Positions 39,775 through 48,706 are shown, numbered from the stretch's first letter. The stretch: DNA of 64,000 nt from an uncultured Ignavibacteriota bacterium (GCA_903900335.1 CAIUMP010000053.1:42767-106766); one strand, 5' to 3'. Translations and numbers: made by a program. The notes: generated by a model from the sequence alone, not told the origin.

Positions 39775-41664
39775 TTATCCCTTAGGCACTTCCAACGGCC
39801 GCGTGCGATGTGTCAGGATCCAGTCGCCGTTCTCCGCAAGGGCCTCTTTGCCTAACTCCGCGATGAACCGCTGAGCATCCTTGGTTCGATCTGAGTCTAT
39901 TAGCGTCTTTAGGTGAACCTGAGCACGGTGATAGAATGCACTCATGCGATCGTACTGGCGCTTATGTTCCGCGTACGCCATCTTATCCGCGTACGTCTGC
40001 ATCACAGCCCCGAGAACGGGTAGAATTCCAACGCCGAACCACACATAGTCATTTGCGTTCTTGACCGCGAGCTCGTAGCAGGCCAACCCCAGCGTTGACG
40101 CGAAGAGGAGTTGCACCCATCGCTCCGTTTTGTGCAGCCGCTCATGGTCGCGATGCGCCGCTTTGGCAAAATACTTCGCCTGATCCTCGACCCAATGCTT
40201 CAGAACCTGCCGCAGCCGTGGATGTCCCTTTGGAGATGCATCCTCTTCTGCGGGCTCTTGGCCTATCGCCTGCGATTCTGTCGGGATCGTGTCGTCGGCG
40301 CAGGTTTCGGTCATGCAGCTTCGGACAGCGTGCCTGATCCAATCGAGCTCGCTCTTCTGCTTTCTGAGGTAGTAGTCAGCGACGGAGTCTTTAAGTCCGC
40401 CGAGCTTCCAGAAGAACTGGACACGTAATCCCTCTGCGAGCGCCCGATAATCCAGATATCGCGTCTGCAAGGACTTCCTCGCCGCCCAGGAAAATGAGGC
40501 ATACGCAAAGATGAACATCGCCAGATACATTGCAACCAGAACATGATCCTCTATGATTGCCGGATAAAGTTCGTGAAAGAGCGCAGCAAAAAAGAGGAAG
40601 GTCAGAAGCCAGCGCTGCATGAGAGTGGTGCGAGTCTGGAAGCGTTGGGCCAGGACGTCAGCGATCGAGTAGAAGTCCACCATCTCTCGAAGCATTGCCG
40701 GCATTGCCGCATGGGACTTACTTGGGAACAGGTACTCCTTGCTGGCCCTGCGATGGTGCTTTAACTCATCGGCATAATCCAGTGCGTCTTTGTTGAACAT
40801 CTCCATGCGGTCGTACATGTCGCGGTAGGACTTCTCCGCTTCCGCCTGGTTTTGATAACCCGAGGGATAAATTCTGTGCAGCGAGAACGGCTTCCCGTTC
40901 GGTGTGGGATTCGACCGACGAGGTGTGACGATATGATAGACCGGACCATTGTCAGGAGCGTCAAGTTCGCTGCGAGGCGGCGCGAAAGGCTCCGGAACAC
41001 CTTCGGTCTTGTACTTTACTACTTGGGAGGTCCCTCCGATGAGCTCCAGCGGCACGCCGTCCCACAATGCGACGAGTATTGTACTGTGCATTGCCAAATA
41101 TGCACCAACTGAGGCATACTGCATACCACGCGGCTTGCCATGTTGGGCGATGTCCTCGCGGGTAAACCCATCGATGATCGGGAGTTCAAACCAGTGCTCC
41201 GCCTTTTCGAGCAGTTCGCCAAATTCGCGACGAGAGGCGTCATCGAAATCGGTTTCATACAGCTCACGTGGCATAGGAAGCACGACAATGAGTCTCAGTC
41301 CGAGCTCTAAGGCTAAGTGCGCGCCGATTCTATCAGCCCCATCGGCAAGAGCAGATAATAGGATAAAGGAAGTAGAAGGATAATGAGATCGCAATACTTG
41401 GTACTGCTCTCGGAGTGCGCCTGCGGTGGCTGGGAGATCCTCCTCCCGTAGGTCGCGGTGGCCGGTGATAGCAATGATGATCGGCAAAGGTCCGTGAGCG
41501 TGACTTCGGCCCTTTTTGTGATGCGTAAGTTCGCGATCGACAAACTCCTCGATAACGCTCTCGGATATTTCGGATCGGTGGACGTGAGCGGGCTGCTGCG
41601 AGATCGCTGTGCGCCTCTTCGTGGCAGGAAGTCCGGTACTTTTTCGTAAGCTTTCGAAGTTCAT
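39775..41664 (-). CDS. SLOG-domain protein with four membrane helices (SLATT-like)
   Basis: 629 aa. The N-domain (about 60-250) is a SLOG/LOG-like Rossmann fold: IIIAITGHRD (62-71), LLSALADGADRIGAHLALELG (102-122), VVLPMPRELY, GMQYASVGAYLAMHSTILVALWDG (180-203) and the GGT motif (210-212). Four predicted membrane helices are at 351-369, 375-394, 516-533 and 540-558, arranged as two pairs. After each pair comes an amphipathic block (YRALAEGLRVQFFWKLGG; YADKMAYAEHKRQYDRMSAFY), and the C-terminus ends ENGDWILTHRTRPLEVP, as in SLATT-type effectors. In the literature on nucleotide-signal conflict systems, SLOG senses a nucleotide ligand and SLATT is a proposed membrane-disrupting effector. Here both are in one chain and no nucleotide cyclase is adjacent; a decayed TIR gene is 1.3 kb away. 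Confidence 0.8.
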   Translation of the reverse strand: MNFESLRKSTGLPATKRRTAISQQPAHVHRSEISESVIEEFVDRELTHHKKGRSHAHGPLPIIIAITGHRDLREEDLPATAGALREQYQVLRSHYPSTSFILLSALADGADRIGAHLALELGLRLIVVLPMPRELYETDFDDASRREFGELLEKAEHWFELPIIDGFTREDIAQHGKPRGMQYASVGAYLAMHSTILVALWDGVPLELIGGTSQVVKYKTEGVPEPFAPPRSELDAPDNGPVYHIVTPRRSNPTPNGKPFSLHRIYPSGYQNQAEAEKSYRDMYDRMEMFNKDALDYADELKHHRRASKEYLFPSKSHAAMPAMLREMVDFYSIADVLAQRFQTRTTLMQRWLLTFLFFAALFHELYPAIIEDHVLVAMYLAMFIFAYASFSWAARKSLQTRYLDYRALAEGLRVQFFWKLGGLKDSVADYYLRKQKSELDWIRHAVRSCMTETCADDTIPTESQAIGQEPAEEDASPKGHPRLRQVLKHWVEDQAKYFAKAAHRDHERLHKTERWVQLLFASTLGLACYELAVKNANDYVWFGVGILPVLGAVMQTYADKMAYAEHKRQYDRMSAFYHRAQVHLKTLIDSDRTKDAQRFIAELGKEALAENGDWILTHRTRPLEVPKG

Positions 41665-41750
41665 GCCGCTAATTTACGCACAAAATAGGACCGACCTTTT
41701 CATATCGCTACCGAAGTTGCCGTTAGGCCAACACGGCCTCAGTCGTCGCC

Positions 41751-42473
41751 CTATTTCTTCTCTGTCGCAGGGGGGCCAGGATTGGGTGGCGGTGCCGGAG
41801 GCGGAATCGCCTCAGGTGGCAAATTTGCGGGTGGTTGGTTCTTCAGCGTGTTGACGGGCGCTTTCGCACCAGGTGTGCTTCCCTTCGGGCCGCTATTGAT
41901 CAGCGGCGCGGTTAGTATTTCTGACTCGATGCCAAGCTTACGAGCAACCGGGATCGTCAGATCGAACTTCGCATTCTTATAAAGCAACACAATGTCCTTC
42001 GAGCTGCAATCGAACGCGTAATCAAAGTTGCCTTCTGCGGCGGCCTCTTTGATCGCATTTTCCAGGCGCTCATACGCAGGCTTCATCATCGTTGCTTGTT
42101 GAGCAAAAAGCTCGCCACCGGTCTGATCGAACTTTTGATGTCGGTAGTCGTCGAGCTTTTTACGAAGGTTCTGCAGCTCTACATCAGAGGATGCGCGCTC
42201 GGCGTCCGTCATTATGAGCTTTCGGCGCTCGTACTCTGCTTGCTTTCGGTCCAGCTCGTTCTGCATATCATTTGCTTCGCGGGACCATGTGGCGATGAGC
42301 TGCTCGATGCGGGTTTGCGCATCAATGGCCTCGGGCATTCTCTTCAGAAGCTTGCTAGCATCAATGTAGGCCACCCGAGTCTGCTGCGCAGAGAGGTCCG
42401 TGGTCTGCCCCAATATCCAGAAGAGACTCAGGCAGGAGAGTAGTGAAAGTCCGACGCGAATGTGCTTGAACAT
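41751..42473 (-). CDS. OmpH/Skp-like periplasmic chaperone with proline-rich tail
   Basis: 240 aa. Signal peptide (SLLSCLSLFWILGQTTDLSAQ), then the Skp-like pattern RVAYIDASKLLKRMPEA followed by a long coiled-coil arm (about 55-130). It ends with YAFDCSSKDIVLLYKNAKFDLT, as in OmpH. The last about 45 residues are Pro-rich (PPPAPPPNPGPPATEKK), which is unusual for the family. It should hold unfolded outer-membrane proteins in the periplasm. It follows a shorter paralogue on the same strand. Confidence 0.9.
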   Translation of the reverse strand: MFKHIRVGLSLLSCLSLFWILGQTTDLSAQQTRVAYIDASKLLKRMPEAIDAQTRIEQLIATWSREANDMQNELDRKQAEYERRKLIMTDAERASSDVELQNLRKKLDDYRHQKFDQTGGELFAQQATMMKPAYERLENAIKEAAAEGNFDYAFDCSSKDIVLLYKNAKFDLTIPVARKLGIESEILTAPLINSGPKGSTPGAKAPVNTLKNQPPANLPPEAIPPPAPPPNPGPPATEKK

Positions 42474-42549
42474 AGAAGTGGCTCTCTGGATGCAATTGAC
42501 TGTGGCACTCGGGGTTTACGCTACGCGGCCACCGGTTCATATACACGAA

Positions 42550-42580
42550 ACGCGGCCGCCTTGTTTCAAAGCGGCCGCGT
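42550..42580 (-). terminator. GC-rich hairpin between the two OmpH genes
   Basis: A perfect 10-bp stem ACGCGGCCGC/GCGGCCGCGT with an 11-nt loop, followed on the minus strand by TTTCGT. It contains two NotI-type octamers. It may partly terminate transcription after the first OmpH gene. Confidence 0.55.
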
Positions 42581-42637
42581 CTCTAAAAAACTCCCACCAC
42601 TCAAAAGTGAGTGTGGATTGCCTCGAAGCTGAGAAGG

Positions 42638-43162
42638 TTACTTCTGTGCTTTGAGGTAGTCCTGGAACTTCGTGGTCTGATCGAGCGCATCTTCGGTGTA
42701 GATCGTCGCAGACTTCGGCAGGATCATTGCGTACTTTTCCTTCTTGGCGTAAGCCTGAAGGGCGGCAGTAAGCTTCTCCTGGATCGGCTTGAGAAGCTTG
42801 GCCTGCTCCTGGATCAACTCGCCATCCTGCTGATTGAACTTGGAGTCGCGATAGGCGATGAACTGCTGCTCCATGGCGGCCATATCTTCCTGCGACTTCT
42901 TCTTGAATTCTGGGCTGGCGGACTCGCCGACCTTCGAATAGGCTTCCAGCTTTGCCTTGTAGGCAGTCTGCATGGTCTGGAGCGTATCGGTCCAGATCTT
43001 CTTCTGTCCCTCTAACTGCTTCATTGCGGTGACGTATTCTGGCATGGCCTGAACGACGACGTTCACATCGACGACGACGGTCTTCTGCGCGCTGGCCGTG
43101 CCACCAAAAAGACCGAGCGTCGCAACAGCGACGATGGCCAAACGTTGAGCGAGTTTTGTCAT
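42638..43162 (-). CDS. OmpH/Skp-like periplasmic chaperone
   Basis: 174 aa, the usual Skp size. Signal peptide (LAIVAVATLGLFGGTASAQ), Skp-like core (VVVDVNVVVQAMPEYVTAMKQ), coiled-coil arm and the terminal KYAMILPKSATIYTEDALDQTT pattern. AAGGA lies upstream of the ATG. It is the upstream member of a tandem pair, so the second copy probably arose by duplication. Probably serves outer-membrane protein transport. Confidence 0.92.
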   Translation of the reverse strand: MTKLAQRLAIVAVATLGLFGGTASAQKTVVVDVNVVVQAMPEYVTAMKQLEGQKKIWTDTLQTMQTAYKAKLEAYSKVGESASPEFKKKSQEDMAAMEQQFIAYRDSKFNQQDGELIQEQAKLLKPIQEKLTAALQAYAKKEKYAMILPKSATIYTEDALDQTTKFQDYLKAQK

Positions 43163-43515
43163 AAAATGTCTCTGAATGAGTCCTTAAAAAAGTAAGTGAA
43201 AAAACTGGAAAAAGTCGCTCGTGGGGGTAGGAGCGAAGCCCGCGCCTCAAAAAGGGCGGCGTCCCTTAAAGAGACGGGAATCACAAATCCCCCTTTGCCT
43301 GAAATGATTCCGCCGAATCCTTATTACGGGTCATTGTGAATAAGGTGACATGAGCCTGAATAAACCAAACTATTTCGGACCTTTCTGCGTATTACGTCAC
43401 TCACTGCGCCATAGGCTCCGAACCGGGTGACCATGATTCGACCGTATTCTGGCCCGAAAGAGGCAGTCTGCCGCCGAGAACCCATTTTCTTAATCGTTTT
43501 CCCAACATCGACCGA
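43163..43515. other. Divergent spacer between the OmpH pair and the desaturase gene
   Basis: About 350 bp without a credible gene. On the minus strand a 6-bp stem (TCGCTC/GAGCGA) followed by CTTTTT lies near 43210-43235, in the leader of the OmpH gene; it might act as an attenuator, but evidence is weak. No clear promoter box was found for either gene. Confidence 0.4.
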
Positions 43516-44436
43516 ATGGACTTATCCTGGATAACGCACACCTGGTGGGGCGCATTGCTCTTCGTTGTTGTTTGCGGCCACCTTACCATTATGTGTACGT
43601 CCGTCTATATGCACCGCGCGATGGCGCATCAGGGCGTAAAGCTTCATCCTATCGTATCCTGGGCCATGCGCTGGTGGCTGTGGATCTTCACGGGAATGAG
43701 CACGCGTGAGTGGGTTGCCGTACACCGTAAGCATCATGCATTCTGCGAGACGGAGGAAGACCCGCATTCGCCAGTCATTCACGGCTGGGCACAGATCCTC
43801 TTCTTCGGCGTCAAGTATTACCGCAACGCCTATAACGACCCAGAGACGATGGAGCGCTTCACAAAGGGCTGCCCAAATGATTGGGTCGAGCGAAATGTTT
43901 TTATTCCACACAAGATCGTCGGTTTGGTATTCCTGCTTGCCGTCGATATGCTGTTATTCGCCACTCCCAGCTTCTCGTTGATGGGCCTGCTTACAGGGGC
44001 GCTTGTTTGGGCAGGACAGGTTTTGTGGGTACCATTTTGGGCTGCGGGCGTTGTCAACGGCCTTGGTCACACGATCGGATACCGAAACTACAAAGTCAGG
44101 GACGAGAGCCGCAACATCGTACCGATCGGTATGCTCCTCTCGGGCGAAGAGCTTCATAACAATCACCACAAGTTTCCTTCGAGCGCGAAATTCTCGAAGC
44201 GCTGGTTTGAGATCGACATGGGATGGGGCTATATTCAGACCCTTCGTCTTTTCGGTTTGGCTAAGGTGAAAGTGGTCCAGAACGGAATTCCGAATTTCAA
44301 ACAGCACGCGCAGGCGGCCAAGGAAGCAGCACTTCTGCACGCCCAGACCGCCGCCACCGCCGCGAAGGACATGGCAACGGCCGCCAAAGACGCGGTCGCC
44401 TCAGCTTCGAACCCGGCGTTCGGTACCGATTATTAG
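43516..44436 (+). CDS. Membrane acyl-CoA/fatty-acid desaturase
   Basis: 306 aa. All three histidine boxes of the membrane di-iron desaturases are present: HRAMAH (33-38), HRKHH (70-74) and HNNHH (about 214-218), with membrane segments between them. It should insert a double bond into a fatty acyl chain (delta-9 type by pattern), adjusting membrane fluidity. The C-terminal about 40 residues form a low-complexity Ala/Lys/Thr tail (AAKEAALLHAQTAATAAKD) not typical of bacterial desaturases; it resembles a phasin/LEA-type amphipathic helix. Transcribed alone. Confidence 0.93.
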   Translation: MDLSWITHTWWGALLFVVVCGHLTIMCTSVYMHRAMAHQGVKLHPIVSWAMRWWLWIFTGMSTREWVAVHRKHHAFCETEEDPHSPVIHGWAQILFFGVKYYRNAYNDPETMERFTKGCPNDWVERNVFIPHKIVGLVFLLAVDMLLFATPSFSLMGLLTGALVWAGQVLWVPFWAAGVVNGLGHTIGYRNYKVRDESRNIVPIGMLLSGEELHNNHHKFPSSAKFSKRWFEIDMGWGYIQTLRLFGLAKVKVVQNGIPNFKQHAQAAKEAALLHAQTAATAAKDMATAAKDAVASASNPAFGTDY

Positions 44437-44555
44437 TCGTCAGCTGCGATCGACTGGTCTGTTCACACCTAAATGGACCGGTTTTCGGAGACACGATGGG
44501 TAGGAAGATACTTCCCAAAATCCCCCACTTTCTGACACCGGGTGCCAAAATGTGT

Positions 44556-44563
44556 TATCTTCG
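44556..44563 (+). promoter_or_regulatory. Near-match -7 box before the DUF4397 lipoprotein gene
   Basis: TATCTTCG differs from TAnnTTTG by one base and is 30 bp before the ATG at 44593. A TTTC about 20 bp upstream could be a weak -33 element. Confidence 0.3.
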
Positions 44564-44592
44564 CAGGAATTCCTTACATAAATTCTGTGACG

Positions 44593-45363
44593 ATGAAGCC
44601 AATATCGAATCTCGTTTGGGCTTTCTCCGCGATTATTCTCTCTCTGATCGGCCTTAGCAGTTGTACGAAGACCGTGACGGAAACGGTCTATGTGCAGGTG
44701 CCCGTGCATGACACAACTCGCGGACCTGCCCTTCTCCGGTTCATCTCCATGCTGCCCTCGGATCAGACAGTATTCATAAAGATGGTGCAAGATCCCAATG
44801 CACCGGCTCCATTCACAGCTCGGAGCGCGAGCCAGCCATTGTATATGCCCGTAACCCCAGATAGTGCGGTTGTCTACTATCTATATAAGAACTCATCGGA
44901 ATTCTACGGGACGGTCCCAATGCCAACGCTTCCCACAAATTCACTCAATACTGTTGCCTTATTTAAGGACTCTATAAACTCGACGTTCTTCATCTCCAAC
45001 GATTCCATGAAGCTTCGTCATGCACCGACGGGTAAATGCTACATTCGCTTCATCAATGGTGTTGCGAATTACCCTGCGATAGGGCCGACATTATTTCTAG
45101 ATCTCGATTCGCTCGGGCATTCGCCGTTCGTTGACAAACCGGCAGTAACTGGTACACCGCAAGCTGTTCCTGTGCAGTATGGTACGATGAATGACTATAC
45201 GCTCATACCATCCGGGGCCCATCAGACGATCGTGCGCGCAGGTCAGGAGCAGCTAACAGTAGGGCGGATGCCTGGACTTCAGGCCTTCGATGCCGGCGGG
45301 TACTACACCGTACGCATATCCGGCTATTATCCTGATCTGACAGTGGCTATTGATCAGGACTAA
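44593..45363 (+). CDS. DUF4397-like lipoprotein
   Basis: 256 aa from the ATG at 44593; an upstream TTG-type start would only add residues before the signal. Lipobox LIGLSSC. Two tandem beta domains with the ALLRFISMLPSDQTVFIK and KCYIRFINGVANYPAIGPTL patterns fit DUF4397-type repeats found in Bacteroidota lipoproteins. Probably surface or periplasmic. It directly precedes the LolC/E-like permease by 27 bp, so it may be the first gene of that operon. Confidence 0.8.
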   Translation: MKPISNLVWAFSAIILSLIGLSSCTKTVTETVYVQVPVHDTTRGPALLRFISMLPSDQTVFIKMVQDPNAPAPFTARSASQPLYMPVTPDSAVVYYLYKNSSEFYGTVPMPTLPTNSLNTVALFKDSINSTFFISNDSMKLRHAPTGKCYIRFINGVANYPAIGPTLFLDLDSLGHSPFVDKPAVTGTPQAVPVQYGTMNDYTLIPSGAHQTIVRAGQEQLTVGRMPGLQAFDAGGYYTVRISGYYPDLTVAIDQD

Positions 45364-45390
45364 GAGGATGGCCAGGATGAAGGAGCATGT

Positions 45391-46659
45391 GTGCTTATGA
45401 AGTACTCTCGATTCATCGCTGGCAGATACCTTACCGCTCGCAGAGCCGGAGCGAAAACTTCCACGCTGCTTGGCCGGCTCCCAGCGTTGCCCAGCGTTAT
45501 CGTGATGTTCGCGGCGGGTGGGATCGTGCTTGGCACGGCAGCACTGATCGTTACACTCGCAATACTAAGCGGGTTTGAGAAGACGTTAACGGATAATGTC
45601 GTTGGCTTTACTTCCGATGTGGAGATCACCTCGTATGGCAATCGTCCGCTGCCGGACTTTCCGGGCACCAGTCGTTTCTTATATAAGAACGTCCCGGAGA
45701 TTCGCACGCTGACACCATACGTACAACGTGAGGCGATCCTACGCTCGCCGCGTGGAGTAGCTGGCGTTGTGCTGCGCGGTGTGCCCCTTGGGGATACCAA
45801 CTCGATGGCACGCAAGCGGATCATTCGAGGAGTTGACATCGCATTTGCCGCCAGCGATTCGGTTGCACCGATTCTGATCAGCAAAGGACTCGCAGAAGAA
45901 TTGCACACGGACGTTGGCAGATCCATTGCCGCCATCCGTTTCAACGAACGCCTTCGCAGCCGAGAAGATATTCTAGCAAATCTCCACATGTATCGAGTTT
46001 GTGGTGTGTTCTCCACCGGCATGTCACAATATGATAACATGCTTGCGTACACCACACTCCCCGCCGCGCAAGTATTCAATGGCTTCAGCGCAACGCAGGT
46101 GAGCGGCTATGACATTCGCACGGCCTCACTAGCTGACGCAGACCCGGTAGCGGCCAAGATCAATAAAGTGGTACACTATCCTTACTTCGCGCGAAGTGTG
46201 TATGAAGTCTATCCGGCGATCTTCGCCTGGATCAAATTGCAAAAGCAACCGATCCCCATCATACTTGGGCTTATCATCCTGGTTGCGACATTCAATATCA
46301 TCTCCACGCTGCTATTGATCGTCATCGAGAAGACACGCTCTATCGGGATATTGAAATCTCTCGGTGCGACGAAGGGCGGAGTGGCTCAGATATTCCTCGC
46401 GGAGGGAATGACGATAGCAGTCGCGGGTGTCATCATCGGTGACATGCTTGGCTTCGCCATCTGCTTCCTTGAGCAGCACTACCACTTTTTCAAACTTCGA
46501 GCAGATATCTATTTCATGTCCTCTGTGCCGATCTCGATAGAGTGGCAGCACTATGCACTTGTCTCCGTTCTCGCGCTCGTCATGGCCTTGGCTGCCACAT
46601 GGATACCTGCGCGCATTGCCAGTCGGATGCAGCCGCTTCATGCTTTAAGCTTCGGATAA
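45391..46659 (+). CDS. LolC/LolE-type ABC transporter permease
   Basis: 422 aa. GTG at 45391, 5 nt after AAGGAG; an ATG two codons on is also possible. Topology is one N-terminal helix (VIVMFAAGGIVLGTAALIVTLAILSG), a large periplasmic domain (about 70-290), then three helices (IPIILGLIILVATFNIISTL, IFLAEGMTIAVAGVIIGDML, HYALVSVLALVMALAATWIP). The motif EKTRSIGILKSLGAT is diagnostic of the FtsX/MacB/Lol family. It should help release lipoproteins from the inner membrane. No LolD ATPase is nearby. Its stop overlaps the next start (TAATG), coupling it to DNA-repair genes. Confidence 0.9.
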   Translation: MLMKYSRFIAGRYLTARRAGAKTSTLLGRLPALPSVIVMFAAGGIVLGTAALIVTLAILSGFEKTLTDNVVGFTSDVEITSYGNRPLPDFPGTSRFLYKNVPEIRTLTPYVQREAILRSPRGVAGVVLRGVPLGDTNSMARKRIIRGVDIAFAASDSVAPILISKGLAEELHTDVGRSIAAIRFNERLRSREDILANLHMYRVCGVFSTGMSQYDNMLAYTTLPAAQVFNGFSATQVSGYDIRTASLADADPVAAKINKVVHYPYFARSVYEVYPAIFAWIKLQKQPIPIILGLIILVATFNIISTLLLIVIEKTRSIGILKSLGATKGGVAQIFLAEGMTIAVAGVIIGDMLGFAICFLEQHYHFFKLRADIYFMSSVPISIEWQHYALVSVLALVMALAATWIPARIASRMQPLHALSFG

Positions 46660-47075
46660 TGGGAACGGAAGCAATCGAAGTGGTCTGTGCGCTGATGCTG
46701 AAGGACGGTGGTGTACTCATGGGAGAACGCAAGCCGCACAAAGTCTATCCGTTGCATTGGGAATTCCCGGGAGGCAAAATTGAAGCTGGTGAAACGCCGG
46801 AGTGTGCACTCGCACGGGAGTTGAAAGAAGAATTGGGAATCGAGGCAACCGTTGCAGAGGAGTGGATGCGGGAAGCGGCAAAGTATTCCAACGGCATGAT
46901 CTACGATGTGCGGTATTTTCTTGTGAGACAGTGGGTGGGGGAGATCACGAATCTGGAATTCAATCAGTTGTCGTGGGTCTCGGAGGAAATATTGCCAACG
47001 CTAACGCATCTGAGCGGCAATGCCAACATCCTCGCACGGCTCTCGCGAGAAGGAATTCCGGGCGGGCATGAGTGA
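46659..47075 (+). CDS. mutT: MutT-type Nudix hydrolase (8-oxo-dGTP pyrophosphatase)
   Basis: 138 aa from the ATG at 46659. A full Nudix box is seen: GGKIEAGETPECALARELKEELGIE. The start KPHKVYPLHWEFPGG fits MutT. It removes 8-oxo-dGTP from the nucleotide pool. It begins one base before the permease stop and runs 8 bp into MutY, within a co-translated repair operon. Confidence 0.88.
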   Translation: MGTEAIEVVCALMLKDGGVLMGERKPHKVYPLHWEFPGGKIEAGETPECALARELKEELGIEATVAEEWMREAAKYSNGMIYDVRYFLVRQWVGEITNLEFNQLSWVSEEILPTLTHLSGNANILARLSREGIPGGHE

Positions 47076-48027
47076 TACGACACACTCCCTTCACCACGCT
47101 ACTCGCAAGCGTTTTGATCGAGTTGTCACGAAGCTTCTAGCGTGGCACCCCGTCAATAAGCCGCAATATGCGTGGCGTGCACTCCGTCGCACGCCATACG
47201 AGGTACTCGTGAGCGAGTTCATGCTCCAACAAACAGGAGCGCGACAGATTGAGAAGAAATTGCCAGTATTTCTCAAACTATTTCCCACCGCGAAACGCCT
47301 GGCTCAAGCTCCGCGCTCAACGGTCATCCGGGCATGGCAGGGACTTGGCTACAATCGTAGAGCGATCAATCTGCAGAATGCGGCCCAAGCAATTGCCGCT
47401 CGAAGAACCTTTCCTAAAACACTCGAAGGGCTTCTCGCACTTCCCGGTGTCGGTGAGTACACTGCTTCAGCCGTGCTGGCGTTCGCATTCAATGTGGATG
47501 TGCCCGTCGTTGATGTGAATGTCCAGCGGGTGCTCTCACGGCTTTGGAAGCCGATGGAAGATGCTCATGCAAAGCTCCCCGTTCGTGAGATTGCAGAATT
47601 GGACCGCACAATACTTCCTCCTGGAACATCCGCGAATCTGCATGAAGCGTTGATGGATCTGGGCTCGACGGTATGCACTAAGCAGAAGCCACGATGCGCA
47701 GAATGCCCAGTGAGAGGTGACTGTCCCTCAGCTAAGAACTTGCATGGTATCAGACATCAACCAAAGCCCAAAAGGAACATTGAGGAGCGCTTCTTCGGAC
47801 ACCCGCGTCGCATCTGGCGAGGCCGAATTCTGAAGCTCATTTCAGAAGCAGAAGGAATCACGGCCATGGAGCTCGATCGAGTGTTACGGGAGGATTATCC
47901 GACAATTCTGAAAAATGTGTTGGACACACGTGAGTTTCAAGAATTGCAGAAGGCCATTCTTGTCTCCTTGCATGCAGAGGGTTTCATCGCCATTCGTAAT
48001 GGCCGTATCACGCTCACGCATGAGTAA
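47068..48027 (+). CDS. mutY: A/G-specific adenine glycosylase
   Basis: 319 aa from the ATG at 47068. It removes A mispaired with 8-oxoG. Seen: SEFMLQQTGARQI with the catalytic Glu, the HhH and Asp region (LPGVGEYTASAVLAFAFNVDVPVVDVNVQRVLSRL, Asp in VDVN), and the 4Fe-4S loop C-x6-C-x2-C-x5-C (CTKQKPRCAECPVRGDC). The usual Nudix-like C-domain for 8-oxoG recognition is not visible; instead about 90 residues look like a winged-helix (ILKLISEAEGITAMELDRVLRED). Overlaps MutT by 8 bp and Ogg2 by 8 bp. Confidence 0.9.
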   Translation: MSDTTHSLHHATRKRFDRVVTKLLAWHPVNKPQYAWRALRRTPYEVLVSEFMLQQTGARQIEKKLPVFLKLFPTAKRLAQAPRSTVIRAWQGLGYNRRAINLQNAAQAIAARRTFPKTLEGLLALPGVGEYTASAVLAFAFNVDVPVVDVNVQRVLSRLWKPMEDAHAKLPVREIAELDRTILPPGTSANLHEALMDLGSTVCTKQKPRCAECPVRGDCPSAKNLHGIRHQPKPKRNIEERFFGHPRRIWRGRILKLISEAEGITAMELDRVLREDYPTILKNVLDTREFQELQKAILVSLHAEGFIAIRNGRITLTHE

Positions 48028-48649
48028 TCTTCCCGAACCCTGGTTTTCGACCTATGCGGATCGCAAAGAAGCAATAAATGCACGCCTCGCGGATTTTGCA
48101 CGGGTACCAGTTGAAGATTACTTCTACGAACTCGCATTCTGCATTCTTACTCCGCAGTCAAGTGCCAAGAATGCCGAAGCCGTCATTGCGAAGCTCATTC
48201 ACGGAAAATTCTTAGAAACTGGCTTCGACCCAACGACAACCTTGCGCGACAACGAGCACTATATCCGCTTTCACAATACGAAGGCAAAGCGGCTGTTGGC
48301 GATTCGCGCCGACTTTCAATCGCTTCAATCAAGCGTAACGGACCATTTCCTAAACCCCGAAGCAAAACGGGAGATCGTGATCGCCAAAGTGAGTGGACTG
48401 GGAATGAAGGAGGCCTCACATTTCCTTCGCAATATCGGTGTCCGTGGTCTTGCAATTCTTGATCGACATATCTATCGGCATCTCCACCGCCTCGGTATCA
48501 TCGAGAACATCCCGACCAGTGGTCCGACAAAAAAGCAGTATCTCGAGATCGAAGCGAAGTGGAAGATGTACGCTCAGAAGATCGGAATCTCGATGGACGA
48601 GCTTGATCTTCTGTTTTGGAGCATGGAAACCGGAGTTATCCGCAAGTAG
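48020..48649 (+). CDS. Ogg2-type 8-oxoguanine DNA glycosylase/AP lyase
   Basis: 209 aa from the ATG at 48020, the Ogg2 length. Motifs: VEDYFYELAFCILTPQSSAKNA, FHNTKAKRLL, then the HhH with catalytic Lys and Asp (GLGMKEASHFLRNIGVRGLAILDRHIYRHL). The end ELDLLFWSMETGVIRK matches Ogg2 tails. It excises 8-oxoG opposite C and cuts the backbone. Ogg2 is best known in archaea and some bacteria, while Fpg is the usual bacterial enzyme. It is the third GO enzyme in the operon. Confidence 0.88.
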   Translation: MSNLPEPWFSTYADRKEAINARLADFARVPVEDYFYELAFCILTPQSSAKNAEAVIAKLIHGKFLETGFDPTTTLRDNEHYIRFHNTKAKRLLAIRADFQSLQSSVTDHFLNPEAKREIVIAKVSGLGMKEASHFLRNIGVRGLAILDRHIYRHLHRLGIIENIPTSGPTKKQYLEIEAKWKMYAQKIGISMDELDLLFWSMETGVIRK

Positions 48650-48706
48650 TCATCCCGCCCAAAGAAAGCAGAATCTCAAACGCTACCCGGTTCTGTTACC
48701 ACGTGT

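Noticed and set aside
42537..43250. 237-aa minus frame over the second OmpH gene
   Set aside because: Arg-rich shadow in another frame; the 174-aa frame has the signal peptide and Skp pattern.
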